Below are positions 31,441-42,452 of a stretch of 64,000 nt of DNA, one piece after another. Positions within the stretch are counted from its first letter, which is position 1; each line of letters opens with the position of its first letter. The stretch is from Bacteroidota bacterium. GTDB taxonomy: Bacteria; Bacteroidota; Bacteroidia; AKYH767-A; OLB10. The translations under genes were made by a program, and so were the position numbers. The stretch spans positions 4,942 through 68,941 of the forward strand of contig JADJOZ010000013.1 in NCBI GenBank assembly GCA_016713525.1, in the 5' to 3' direction. A model generated the notes under the pieces. The model worked only from the letters and a program-made list of their open reading frames with translations. It was not told the origin of the DNA and did no database searches.

Positions 31441-33075
31441 ATGTCCTATAACCCCTCTATTCAAACTTTCAACTACTACATAACTACCAATCCCGATGAA
31501 ATGGATGATGGATGGCCGGTTGGCGAGGCTTTGGCCATGACCATAAGTGAAATTTATGAACGTGTTATGGCAACGGATCCGCGTGTAGCCATGGACCTCA
31601 AGCGACTAATCAGGACTCATCCCTCGGTACCAGCGCTCAGAAATTTGCTAACCAATTATTACCGGTTTCGGGGCGACTTGGAAAAGTCCTATGAACTGAA
31701 CCGGGAAACACTTGAATTGTTCCCCGATCATGTTTTTACCCGGGTTAACTTAGTTCATGAATATATTGATAAGGGGCAGCTTCAAAAAATTGAAGATGTG
31801 CTAGGCCACCATCTTGAGATCAGCGACATGCTTCCTGCGCGGAAGTCATTTCACATTAGTGAAGTATTGGCATATTCCAGGCTGTTATTCGTTATGTTAT
31901 TTCAAAAAAAGAATTTTAGTCTTGCCGAAAACAGGATAGAAGCATTTTATACGTTACTCGAAAATTTCCGGATTCACAGAGGAATAATATATGTGTTCTT
32001 GAAGATGATTTGAAATTTGCGAAGATTCGCGCCGGTATTCCCGTGGCAGATATTCCAATTCCAAAATTAACAAATCCATTGCTGCTTGAATTGTACTGCA
32101 ACTCGATGCGTATTAATCAGGGATTGATAGAAAAATATTACTCCTACCGCACAAATCTATCTTGCAAGATTTGGAAATCATATTACGTAATTGCCTCGAC
32201 AATTTTTATGAATATACTCAATTGCAACCAGATACCCGGCTCAATGATCACCCTTTTCATGCACTTTTCCTGATTGCTGAAATAGGTGATGAAGATTCCC
32301 TTCCGATTTTATTGGAAGTACTTAGTTGGCCTGAAGAGGTACTCCATTTTTGGTTAAATGATTTTTTAACTGAGGATTTTTGGAAGCTTCTGTATAAAAT
32401 TGTTGGCAATAATACCGATGAATTGTTAACATTCATTCTGAAGCCCGGAATTGATCCTTATGCACGTTCAGTTATTTCCCAAATGATGGCTCAACTCGCA
32501 TTGTTGAAACCTCAACGACGACCTGAAATTATTGAGTGGTTTCGTAAATTGCTGAATGCAATTAACACCAATCCGGAATTCCTGAATGACAAGGAAGCTT
32601 TTCCTGCAGATCTTTATCTTGGTGACCTGGAAGAAATCAAGGCATTAGAACTTGAACAGGAAATGATTGCCACTCATAATCTATATCTGTCAGAGATGGA
32701 TCCGATGTTTGGTGGGTTGGAGCAAATGCTCCATTTCCTGCATCTTAAAGAGCCAATAAGGATACCACCTGACCCATTTCCTGATATTTATACTGTGTAT
32801 AATCAACGTTTGCAGGAATGGGATTTTTATAGATCCGAAAGGGATCTTGAAGAAATTGAATTGATTCGAAATCCTGACCTTTTGAATTGATGAGGATGAA
32901 GATGAGGATGATTTTTGATGAAGATGATGATAAAATCTATGACGCATGGAGTGAGGTGGATTCTAAAAATGATTTCACACCACATACCATTTTTGGCACA
33001 AAAGAACCCGGTCGTAATGAACCTTGTCCATGTGGTAGTGGCAAGAAGTATAAAAAATGCTGCATGTTGAATTGA
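31441..33075 (+). CDS. TPR/DUF1186 protein with C-terminal SEC-C zinc motif
   Basis: About 540 residues: frames 31441-32013, about 32000-32160, 32162-32890 and 32887-33075. The N-terminal 190 residues look like TPR helices (RNLLTNYYRFRGDLEKSYEL). The middle resembles DUF1186 (ALFLIAEIGDEDSLPILLEV, then LNDFLTEDFWKLLYKIVG). An acidic Asp/Glu run leads to the SEC-C motif GRNEPCPCGSGKKYKKCC, a zinc-binding tail also found in SecA. Probably cytoplasmic; no precise role is known. It ends the plus-strand run of the island. Confidence 0.75.
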
Positions 33076-33234
33076 TTTTCTATCCTTATTGGAATACTTA
33101 TAATTACGTCTGTGATGTAGTATATTAACAGCTTGAAGAGGAGTGCATAACACTGATAAACAACAAGATAGTATGCAATTTTCTTTTAATATTTCATATT
33201 GCAATATACGATATTTGTTCAAAAAGCCCGCTTC

Positions 33235-34943
33235 TCACACCCCCGCCAGCTCTTCCAATAAGGCCGGGCGGTTGTAGAATTGCTTTTTGAGATTTTCTGT
33301 GAGTTCTTCAGCCTTTTGCTTGCCACCTAGTTTTTTCATTCTTCGAAGGTATTTACATACTGTAACATAGTGCGGCCTTCCTGTGTTTGATTTCGCGTAG
33401 TTAAGTATTTCTTCTGCATATAATTCAATGAGTTCGCCGGAATAGTCTTTTGCTAATTCTTTCTCAAACCGTTCAATCATATATAGCGATGTATTAAATC
33501 TTAAATACTCTAATTGCTGCTCCAATCTTTTCTCTTCAATAAAAATAAAGATCAGCAACTCTGAATTATTAAAGTTTCTACGACTATATAAATCACTGAT
33601 TAACTTATCTACAAATAGCTTCCATTCTGATTTGGAAATGGTTTCCTTTAATGTCTTATAGTATACTTTTTGATCGTACATCCCGTTCATAAAAAGGAAT
33701 CTGGCATATTCCACAATTTTGTCGGTATCTTTTTGCAATTTCGCTACTTTCAACAAATAATCATACCAGGTGTAAATCAATCCGGGTCTTGTCTTTTGAT
33801 CTTGCTTAACTCCTTCTTTGCCAGAGAAATCGCTTTGTCAAGCAGTTTGTTATCGATGGCCTTCTGAATAGCATCCTTTCCGAATTCCGTATTTGACAGG
33901 TTAGCTTCTATATATTTTTCAACTTCCTGTGGACTTTTTGTTTTCTTATAAATACTAAGTCTGATTTGTTCAGCACTACTTTTGTCAAAATCTGAAAGTG
34001 GTCTCTTTTCCAGACAAGTCAACAAAAGTTCCGCCTCTATCGCATTGCCCAAAATATCAGAAGCGAGTCCCATCAAACCAAAATGCCAGTCCCAACCATC
34101 ATAAATTCCTTTATTATATGCAAAAATACAATAGTCAAAAAGCTGTTTTCGTATGTGTTCAGGAGGCGTTTGTGAAGAAATAACAGCCAACAGATCAAAG
34201 GCTAAATCAACGCACCCTCCTATGTCGCCGTCGCTGTCATCAGCTAATTGAATTGCCTTAGTCATTTCTTCCATAACAGCGAAGCAAATTAGCAAAGCAT
34301 GATCATATTGGTGCTCGCTTATCTGCTTTTGTGCAGCCATAATGTATTGGTTAATTTGCCTGAAGACTTTGCTTGTATTTCCCCACTCAATATATCCGTG
34401 ACGACCACAAGCCGATTTCACTATAGTCTTTAGTTGCTTTGCAATAAGCTCTTTGGATATTCCGGATGAGTTGCTTGCAAATGTTGATAAAAATAAATTG
34501 CGGAAATTTTGATTTTGTATCGCACTTTCTCTAATAAAATTGAGTAGCGCTTCATGAGATGTGTTTTTCAATATAACATCTATTTGCTGCGAAACTGTTT
34601 GTTTCTTTTCAACAGGTTTGCCTGAATCCTTTTTGGTTGAACGTTTACTCTTTTTTGGCTTTTCTTCATTTAAGGTATCATCCAACAAAGCAAATATTAC
34701 TGCAACAATATGTTTGCATACAGGTCCCATATCATAGGGGCAATCACAATCGTGTTCAGTAACAATATTATGCTTCAATGTTAACCGAACTGTATATTGT
34801 TCCGTTCCACTTACCATCGCTTCATACTCTCCTGGAGCTATTTCCTCTGGTTCGTCTACGTGACCATTTTTGAAGTAAGACAATCCTCTCTTCAGAATAG
34901 TCGGGTCAATGATTTGTTCAAATTGGTTAAGAGGAATTAGCAT
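33235..34943 (-). CDS. SWIM zinc-finger domain protein
   Basis: The two frames 34943-33777 and 33780-33235 meet at RQDPD/IYTWYDYLL and read as one protein of about 565 residues. Residues 50-75 carry the SWIM motif CDCPYDMGPVCKH (C-x-C-x7-C-x-H), after LIPLNQFEQIIDPTILKRGL, the usual start of SWIM proteins. A Lys-rich linker and a long alpha-helical repeat region with aromatic residues follow. SWIM domains bind nucleic acid or protein; the family in Bacteroidota is otherwise uncharacterised. It is convergent with the SEC-C gene. Confidence 0.78.
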
Positions 34944-35084
34944 TTTAAGATATATTCAACAGTTAGTACTTAATCTTAAATTAAATTTAAATATACTGCA
35001 CTCCAATGAAGACCTTCAAAAGCGCAATCACTCTTTTTAGAAGAAACCGATAAATGTATCAAATACCAAATATCTCCTAATAAA

Positions 35085-36975
35085 CTATGTAGTTTTCAAG
35101 TTCTGTTTCTTTAGTTCATAATAATAAAGGGAATGAATTTTAGGCACCCTTTTTGTCTTCTCTATATGAGCTGCAATCTTGTTAAATTCCGTTTTTGTTT
35201 TAATTTTTTTAAAATAATTGTGTAGAATACCCGATTTTACTGCAGGCAATTTTCTCCACTTAGCATCATACTTTTTATCCTTTAGAGCGATGAAACCACA
35301 ATTCAACATCACAACTCCAAACTTTCTAACATAGTGCAAATCACTATTCAACCTTTTAAGTGTTATTGGAGAGCGGCGACTCAACTTTCTATGCATTTCT
35401 AAAATGTGCATAGGGTCCTTACTAGCTTCTAGCTGCTCAAAAATAAAGTCTTTAAATGACTTTGATTTATATCTGGTGTTAAGCCATTCCGTAAGTACCC
35501 ATCCATTCAAATAGGTGTGTGAAATGACATTGCTAAATTTCGTAAATAAATAATTTAGGTACACCCTATATGTTTCTATTTCTTTCTTTTGCAAGTAACT
35601 TATAATTTCATCAAGGGTCACACCTTTGTCACGTTTAGTAATGAATTTTACTGCATATTGAATTATCTTTTGCTTTTGAACACTTTTGTCATGTCGCTCT
35701 GTGTGAACCATTTGATCCGATTTCTTGACAATGCACTTAAATGCCCGGACAAGTTGTAAGGTAGAAAGCCGGAGTAAGTTTCAATTTAACTTCTTTGATA
35801 ATTTCACCGGTAAGCTTTTCAATGTCAATTTCCAGACCTTTGTTTAAACAACTTTTTATCTTTGTTTGCAATATAGCAATGGCTTTCGTTAAACCAATTT
35901 CATTGCAATTATCAATTTTGCAATAAATTAATTTTGAGTTCACATCAAAAAAATGAAATTTCGTACTATTTGAATTGATAATAGAGCTTAATGATACGTA
36001 TCCAAGTTTTGCGTAGTATGCATTGACAACAGAAGTAAAGAAGACAGACCTTAAATCAGTATAACTTAGTTGTTTATTGCGTTTTAATTCATCTAAATTA
36101 ATTTTAACTAAGCCATTCACTTCTTTACCATAGTTAAAAACCAATTTTTCGCCGAACTTGCTAAACAAAAAATCGATTCCTTTAGGTATAATTTCCTTAT
36201 TGATGTTGCTTAACCTCATTCTCACGCTGGAAATAGTTTGTTTAAGGCTTTGTGCATATTTGCCAATATCCCTTTCATCATATTTAAAATAAAATTCATT
36301 CACAAACTTGGTGTAGGAAGCCTTCTTTTTTGCTCCTCGGATATACAAAGCCATGCCATTGACAAAATCATAATTCCCTTTGCTATTTAAAATCGATTTT
36401 GATTCAAAGTCCTGTGTTTTTGGAAATTTATTTACAATTTCCGGCTTTATTGCCTTTGAAATTTTATATCTGGGTGAATTTATACTATAACCATTCAAGT
36501 AAGCATAAATAACCTTTTTGAAAAAGGAATTGATTTCCTTTGCTGTTCTTTCTCCTAGCGATTGGAATTTTCTTAAATCAATCTTTCCATAAATAAATTT
36601 ATAAGTGATGTCTCTTTTTCTTCGAGCTTTACTAATTTGATCATATTGACCTTCAATTTGGTCAAGATGGTGCTGAGCCCGTATTGAAAGCATAGACTTA
36701 AAATGGTCATATTCTAATGCAAATATTCGCGCGTTGGCTGAATCTGATGTTGTTTCTGAAATCTTACTTACGGGAATATCATTTTTAGCTATTTGATTAC
36801 AAAGCCTTTTTAGTTCCAAACTAAGTTTTCCAGTTACACCTTTTATTTGAGTAAAATTTTCGTTTCCCTTAAATAGCTGAAGGAGCGGCCTGGTCCCACC
36901 AATATTCTGAATAACAAGTCTCGCATTCGTGGAGGCCCGAGCATTAAGGAATTCAACGTCATTGTTGTACTTCAT
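35085..36975 (-). CDS. HhH / sigma-4-like / winged-helix protein, paralogue 1
   Basis: About 630 residues (frames 36975-35737 and 35711-35085). The start is MKYNNDVEFLNARASTNARL. Residues 35-60 (FTQIKGVTGKLSLELKRLCN) and 145-165 (FQSLGERTAKEINSFFKKV) are helix-hairpin-helix segments like RNA polymerase alpha-CTD. Near residue 250 AQSLKQTISSVRMRLSNI occupies the place where paralogues 2 and 3 have a sigma region 4-like helix. The C-terminus has DEIISYLQKKEIETYRVYL and DPMHILEMHRKLSRRSPITL, winged helices of HARE-like type. Similar in layout to 37109-38806 and 45001-46907. Function unknown; a transcription-associated or DNA-binding role is inferred. Confidence 0.62.
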
Positions 36976-37108
36976 AGATTTATGTTACTGCAAATTTATT
37001 TCAATGTCCATGGTAATAAAACTAATATGATGATTTCCTTGAACATCTTATAACAGACAATTTTGATTTCATGCAAACTAAAACGATTGAATATCCTCTC
37101 ATTAATCA

Positions 37109-38806
37109 TCAATCTACAATTCCGTGCTTCTTATTATACAAATAAACAATATGTACCTTTGGTATCCCCGTTTCCCTTTCAATCTTTTTAGCAAATTTTT
37201 CCAATTGATTTTTCGAGAATTTGTTTGCAAGTAAAATTATGTCTTTTGTTCCTTTTACACGGGGAAGTCTATTCCATTTTGATGAATATTTTTTATTTGA
37301 AATTCCCCAAAAAGAACAGTTATATCGTACAAAATTTGTACCTCTCCAATCGACCATGTTTGATCGTAAAGAGTTTTCACTAATTTTTTTAAATTTATTA
37401 ACTGCACTAAGTAATTCAGAAAAATGCACCGGTTCATTGCGGCTTCTTATAAAACTTTCCACGAAATGTCTTATAGAGGGTGATTTAAATTCCCTTTTAA
37501 ATTGCTCTTTCAGTACCCATCCCGACAACCCTGTATATACTATTTTATCAGCATGTAATCTGAATAAATGTGTCAGTTGGGTTTTGGTATAAATTATAGC
37601 ATGTTGTTCGAGATACACTATAATCATCTCTGTGGTAACGCCAGCTCCTTCATCTAATATGTATTGCCGAATCAGGTCAATTATAATTTTTTGCAGCTTA
37701 AATTTTTCATGTCTTCGGCTAATAGCTGTATCGGAAACGTCTTTAACATTCATTACCAGAGCATCAACTATTTTATTGGTTTGTTGATTGTTTAAAACCA
37801 TTCGTTTCTGACATGCCTCCCGAATAACATCTGCTACTAAAAATTCTGTTTCGGAATTAAAATGCCTGGCAAGCGATTTATTTAGTTGCTCAAGCCAATT
37901 TGAAAACTGCTTTTCATCAATTCCGTCAACTTTACAATAGACCAGATGTTTTGAAGTATCAAAAAAACTATATTTGCCAGGATCAGTATTTACGATTTTA
38001 TCTATTGAAATATAACCCAAGTTGGTAAAATAATGTTCACTGATAAGTTTAATAAACCGGGAGTTCATAATTTCATAGCCGGAGACTTTAGATCGATAAA
38101 CTTTACTAAGATCTACTACTGCAACATTTGCTGTAATATTAGCATGTTCAAAAACCAATTTATCTTTATACGTATTAAACAAGAAATCCATTCCTCGTGC
38201 TGCTACCGAGTCTCCAACTCCCACAATTATCTGTCGTACTCTTTCCTTTTGTAGAATTTATCTTTTCAGCTATTTCAGTTTTGTTCCTTAATCGTACTGA
38301 AAAATAGTATTCTTTAATCGCATTGCTAAATACCCTTTTGTTGATCTTTATCCCTTTGAAATACATAGCCATAGCTAACAACAAGTTAATCTTGCCGTTT
38401 TTCATCGTGATTTCATTAAATTCCTTTTCACCAAAACCTGGATAAAAATTTACAATTTCTAAATATGGGGCGTTCAATTTATTGATAACACTCAACTTCT
38501 TATCAGAGCAGGTACTGTATTGTTGAAGTAAATTATCTACGAGTAAATTCAATTCATCCTCAGTTTTTTTCCCGAATTCTGAAATTTCAAAAAATCAATC
38601 TTACCATCCTTTACATCAATCAGAAATTGCTCCAGATCCTTTGTAGACTTCATTCCATTGTATGATGCTTCAATGGTTTGCAAAACATTATGAGTACGGG
38701 TTGATAGCTGGGTTTTGTAAATTGCATATACCCATTTAAAAGTAGGTGCACTTTTAAGAAAGGAATAAGCTGAAGATTCTTTCAATCGGGAATATTGGTT
38801 CTTCAT
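37109..38806 (-). CDS. HhH / sigma-4-like / winged-helix protein, paralogue 2 (N-terminally short)
   Basis: About 565 residues over frames 38806-38549, 38552-38175 and 38224-37109. It lacks the first 90 residues of paralogues 1 and 3, including their first HhH segment; its start MKNQYSRLKESSAYSFL is 113 bases from an IS256 remnant. Present are KFQNSGKKTEDELN, a sigma region 4-like T-K-E-R-V-R-Q-I-I-V helix after an indel near 38235, GVTTEMIIVYLEQHAIIYTK and PVHFSELLSAVNKFKKISEN (HARE-like winged helix). Close to paralogue 3 along most of its length. Function unknown. Confidence 0.62.
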
Positions 38807-38918
38807 ATATAGCTTTTCTTTAATGTAAAATAATTGTGAATTTGCCTAATCCATAAAATTAATAAAAAGGTTCTAAAATAAATTATATTATTGTGAAGCT
38901 AATGGCTATATCTTTGAA

Positions 38919-39237
38919 GATGGTGTCCTAAATTCAGTTGAAAATTAAGAAGGTGATAATTGAGTACATTTGATTTACGAACAATTAAACAACTCTAAAA
39001 CCACCCTCTTATGAAACCCAAAGAAACAAAAGTTACATGAGAAAATCTAACATGGTTATTAGAAATTCCTGACGAAGTGAAGATGGCATTATTGCAAAGC
39101 CATCTTTCTGTTTGTCAATTAATTATCAATCAGCTTTTGGAAGAATGTCAAAACAGTTTGGCAGGAACTCGATACGACCGGAATAAACCTCATGGCGGCC
39201 GATATAGCCGTTGGGGCTATAATGAAGGGAGTGTTCG
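38919..39237 (+). mobile_element. Truncated IS256-family copy (left end only)
   Basis: Begins with the same left terminal repeat as the complete element at 12742 (GATGGTGTCC) and follows it closely through the first 120 codons of the transposase, with an internal stop near 39040. Similarity ends abruptly after GGGAGTGTTCG at 39237. No right terminal repeat or target duplication is present. A dead remnant. Confidence 0.9.
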
Positions 39238-39719
39238 AAGAACAAATCATTCCGCTGTTCCAAAATGAAATCAGTACTTCGCATTGAAAACCACCTTAAT
39301 CATCTTTATATTAGTAATATAAGGATCTTTATATTATTAATATAAACTTTTAAAATAATTAATTTATAATACTGTATTGCAATTATTTATGAATTCATTA
39401 ATACAAAAAAGTAAGGATGCATTTTATTCAATCGTATGTTTTTAAAAGTAAATTCTAAAAATAGCTACAGTAACGGGAAATGACCCTTCTCCTGCAAAAA
39501 ATAATTGTGATTAACGAAATGTCCATGCATGAGAAGGGCAGGGATGAGGTAAAGCAGAAGCCACAGTTGTGCGATTTCAGGTATGAAAATCGAATCCTCG
39601 ACAATCATTTCAAATGGTGGATACTTTCCTAATATGCCGGATTCAATTTCCAACGATGATCCCGATCGAAGTTTTTCTTCAAAATGCCAGTTGGACGTAA
39701 TTGTTATTTTAAATGCATC
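39238..39719. other. Region with twin palindromes and a short doubtful ORF
   Basis: Contains the palindrome pair at 39306-39345. Downstream of the acetyltransferase stop, a minus-strand frame (about 39710-39465) reads ITITSNWHFEEKLRSGSSLE and then a hydrophobic IAQLWLLLYLIPALLM. It has no ATG start in frame and may be a broken small membrane gene. Nothing else is recognisable. Confidence 0.35.
39306..39345. repeat. Two direct copies of a 17-bp palindrome
   Basis: TTATATTAGTAATATAA (39306-39322) and TTATATTATTAATATAA (39329-39345) are each self-complementary around one central base. They repeat with a 23-bp period as part of a longer ATCTTTATATTA direct repeat. The spacing of about two helical turns suits cooperative binding of a regulator, or a simple AT-rich hairpin. 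Confidence 0.6.
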
Positions 39720-40256
39720 TTACTTTCTGCTGTTAAAATCCAACACCATCAAATGATTCGGATTGGAATGGTTTTCGGTGAGTTTGAAATCGTGGCTGCC
39801 TATGATTTCGAAGCCTGCTTTTAAGTAGAATTTGACGGCTCGTTCATTCCCCTTCCAGACAAATAACCACATGCTATCCTGATTGAATTTTTGGGAGTAC
39901 GCTATATTAAATTGTAGCAGCCGGTGCCCCAATTTTAAATCGTGAAATTTATTCAATAGGTATAGCCTATCAAGTTTTGCTGCTTGAGCCGATCGTACCA
40001 GCGGATGTAGCGCATCAAAACTTATTTTGGAGTATCCTGCAGGTTCATCATTAACTGTCATCAAGTGAATGTGATTTCGTGAGTCGCTTAGCATCTCTTC
40101 AAACACTTGCTCCGTATAATTTCGCACAGTATATTCTTCAATTACCTCAGCGGAAGCACTTTGTCCATGTGATTCAACAAATGACTGCCGACCTAATTCC
40201 GAAAGCAACTTCCCGTAACCGGGGCCTATTTTTGTGATTAATACTTCTGCGTTCAC
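39720..40256 (-). CDS. GNAT-family N-acetyltransferase
   Basis: A 178-residue intact GNAT protein. Motif C/D strands are at the start (AEVLITKIGPGYGKLLSELG). The acetyl-CoA loop lies in LDRLYLLNKFHDLKLGHRLL, where the usual Q/R-x-x-G-x-G/A pattern is relaxed to HDLKLGHRL. Motif B reads WLFVWKGNERAVKFYLKAGF, a strong match to small-molecule acetyltransferases. The substrate is unknown. It stands alone between the IS remnant region and the zinc-repeat gene and has no frameshift. Confidence 0.85.
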   Translation of the reverse strand: MNAEVLITKIGPGYGKLLSELGRQSFVESHGQSASAEVIEEYTVRNYTEQVFEEMLSDSRNHIHLMTVNDEPAGYSKISFDALHPLVRSAQAAKLDRLYLLNKFHDLKLGHRLLQFNIAYSQKFNQDSMWLFVWKGNERAVKFYLKAGFEIIGSHDFKLTENHSNPNHLMVLDFNSRK

Positions 40257-40546
40257 AAGATAGTTGCCATCTCTGGTAGTTTTGAGGTTTCATCCAAAAG
40301 TGAGCGTCGGCAGCGGTTCGATTCAACAATCATATATTGATAAAAAATAATTTGTGTTGGATTTTCAGTACTCAAATATAGCATTTTGCTGCATTGTTCT
40401 ACAATTCTAATTTCCAACATATTGTATTAGAATGATTAAAACTTTTTCAGATATCAAACCAAATTAGTAATTTTATGGATAGAATGTTTCGGGAAACCAT
40501 ATAGAAATTTGGTACTTCTACTTGCAATATCTTTAAGCTAATTCAA

Positions 40547-42430
40547 ATGCACAAACTAACCATAGCCGATCTTAACGCAATAGTGGCTCCACGTAAGGGT
40601 GTTTGCCTGAGTAAAGAGTACATTGACACCAGAGTGAGTTACAAGTGGCGCTGTGAAACTGGTCACACCTTCGACATGACAATAACTTCTATACGTGCTG
40701 GCGCCTGGTGTCCGATGTGCAGAAAAGGGATTGGTATGGCTGCATATGTAGAAGAGTGCAGAGCGTATGCAAAAGCAAGAGGCGGAGAATTCCTGACCAA
40801 AACTCTTAAAAATAAAAAATCGCCTGGCACTTGGAAGTGTAAAAATGGTCATGAATGGACGGTTCCTGCCTTAGATGTTGCCAGGAAAAATGGTTGGTGT
40901 GCAAGATGTGCTCACGACCGGAGAAAAATTACTGATCCAAAAGTTGCACATGAATTTGCAGAAAAGCATGGTGGAAAATGCCTGACAAATACCGTAAATG
41001 GAATTCATTCAATTGTAACTTTTGAATGTAAGGAAGGTCATACATGGCAAACAAAACTTACAATCAAAAATAGTAAATCCTGGTGTCCGGAATGTTCCAT
41101 ATCGAAATCCAGAGAAAAGAGAACAACCCCATATTCTAAAATCGTAGAAATTGTAAATGGTCGTGGTTTTGAACTAAAAACACCTGAAAAAGGTTATAAA
41201 ACCAAAGGGCAAAAGCTTCTTTTAAAGTGTTCAAAAGGCCATACATGGCGCGATACCATATGGAGTATTCATACTCTACAGAGAGATTGTCCCAAGTGTT
41301 CGAATCGAGTCATATCTAAATTTCATACACTTTCCGAGTTAAAAAAAATAGCGGCATCTCATGGTGGTATTTGCTTATCTAAAAAGTATCAACCGGTAGA
41401 AAATATGGAATGGAAGTGTTCAAAGAACCATACATTTAAACTAAGAACTTCTAGAATAGTTAAAGGATTTTGGTGTCCGTGGTGTAGCGGTTATTACAAA
41501 CACGATATTGAAGAGATGCGAACCATTGCGAAAGAAAGAGGAGGCAAATGTTTGAGTAACGAATGGAAATCATCTCTAAGCAATCTTTTATGGAGATGTA
41601 AAGAGGGGCATCGTTGGGAGGCGATACCAAAAAGTATTTTGAAAGGAAATTGGTGTCCGGAATGTAGTCATGTTAAACCACTAACGCTTGAAGACTTTAG
41701 AATCTATGCTTTGAAACATCAAGGCGAATGTCTCAATACAACTTACAAATCACAAGTGACTCCCATTATCTTTAAATGCAAAGAAGGACATACATGGAAA
41801 ACAAACCGAAAATGTATAAATGACAATGTTTGGTGCAGAATATGCGCTGGAAGCAGATTCACCGACAGAGAAATTAAAGCATTATTTAACCCGGGAATCG
41901 AAGATGCGAAAATCCTGGGGAGGGCGATGAATGGAGAATGTAAAAGCAATTATTTTATTGATCTGAATGCTCCCCTTAGATGGAAATGCAATAAAGGTCA
42001 TGAGTGGAAAGCAAGTTATAATTGGGTTAGAAAAGGTACCTGGTGTCCGAAATGTCACGATTACAAACGAATTGAAAGTTTCAATGCTGAAATGTTATCT
42101 ATGATCAGATATCATCAGGGAAAATTACTTTCTCTCAAGATAACAGACCGTGTAAAAGTAACATGCAAAAATGGTCATGAGTTTACTGAAAATAAAAGAA
42201 ATATACGGTATGGTGACTGGTGCCCGAAATGTGGTTTAAAACCTGCTTACAACTATCCAATTGCGCTTGCTTATGCTAATCAACATGGTGGCGAAATACT
42301 TACTAAACATAAAAATGGTTTGGGAGGAACAACAACTGTTACATGGAAATGCAATAAAAATCATACATGGTCTGCCCCTCTCAGATTAACAATTTTTACA
42401 AAAACCTGGTGCCCTGAATGCGAAAAATAA
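40547..42430 (+). CDS. Tandem treble-clef zinc-module protein, 10 repeats
   Basis: A single intact frame of 627 residues made almost wholly of ten modules of about 60 residues. Each has a helix with an A-x-x-x-G-G-x-C/L-x-S/T pattern, a strand, then W-x-C-x-x-G-H-x-W, 15-17 residues, and W-C-P-x-C (for example WKCKNGHEW and GNWCPEC). This is the zinc-ribbon/treble-clef unit seen in DUF4379-like repeat proteins. No separate catalytic domain is visible. Repeat-to-repeat variation sits between the cysteine pairs. Nucleic-acid binding is likely but inferred. Convergent with a 12-module relative, 22 bases apart. Confidence 0.8.
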   Translation: MHKLTIADLNAIVAPRKGVCLSKEYIDTRVSYKWRCETGHTFDMTITSIRAGAWCPMCRKGIGMAAYVEECRAYAKARGGEFLTKTLKNKKSPGTWKCKNGHEWTVPALDVARKNGWCARCAHDRRKITDPKVAHEFAEKHGGKCLTNTVNGIHSIVTFECKEGHTWQTKLTIKNSKSWCPECSISKSREKRTTPYSKIVEIVNGRGFELKTPEKGYKTKGQKLLLKCSKGHTWRDTIWSIHTLQRDCPKCSNRVISKFHTLSELKKIAASHGGICLSKKYQPVENMEWKCSKNHTFKLRTSRIVKGFWCPWCSGYYKHDIEEMRTIAKERGGKCLSNEWKSSLSNLLWRCKEGHRWEAIPKSILKGNWCPECSHVKPLTLEDFRIYALKHQGECLNTTYKSQVTPIIFKCKEGHTWKTNRKCINDNVWCRICAGSRFTDREIKALFNPGIEDAKILGRAMNGECKSNYFIDLNAPLRWKCNKGHEWKASYNWVRKGTWCPKCHDYKRIESFNAEMLSMIRYHQGKLLSLKITDRVKVTCKNGHEFTENKRNIRYGDWCPKCGLKPAYNYPIALAYANQHGGEILTKHKNGLGGTTTVTWKCNKNHTWSAPLRLTIFTKTWCPECEK

Positions 42431-42452
42431 AAGTAGGATAAAATGAGCGTTT

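Noticed and set aside
34998..39300. Treating the three paralogues as ordinary sigma factors
   Set aside because: They lack region 2 and carry HhH and winged-helix segments instead.
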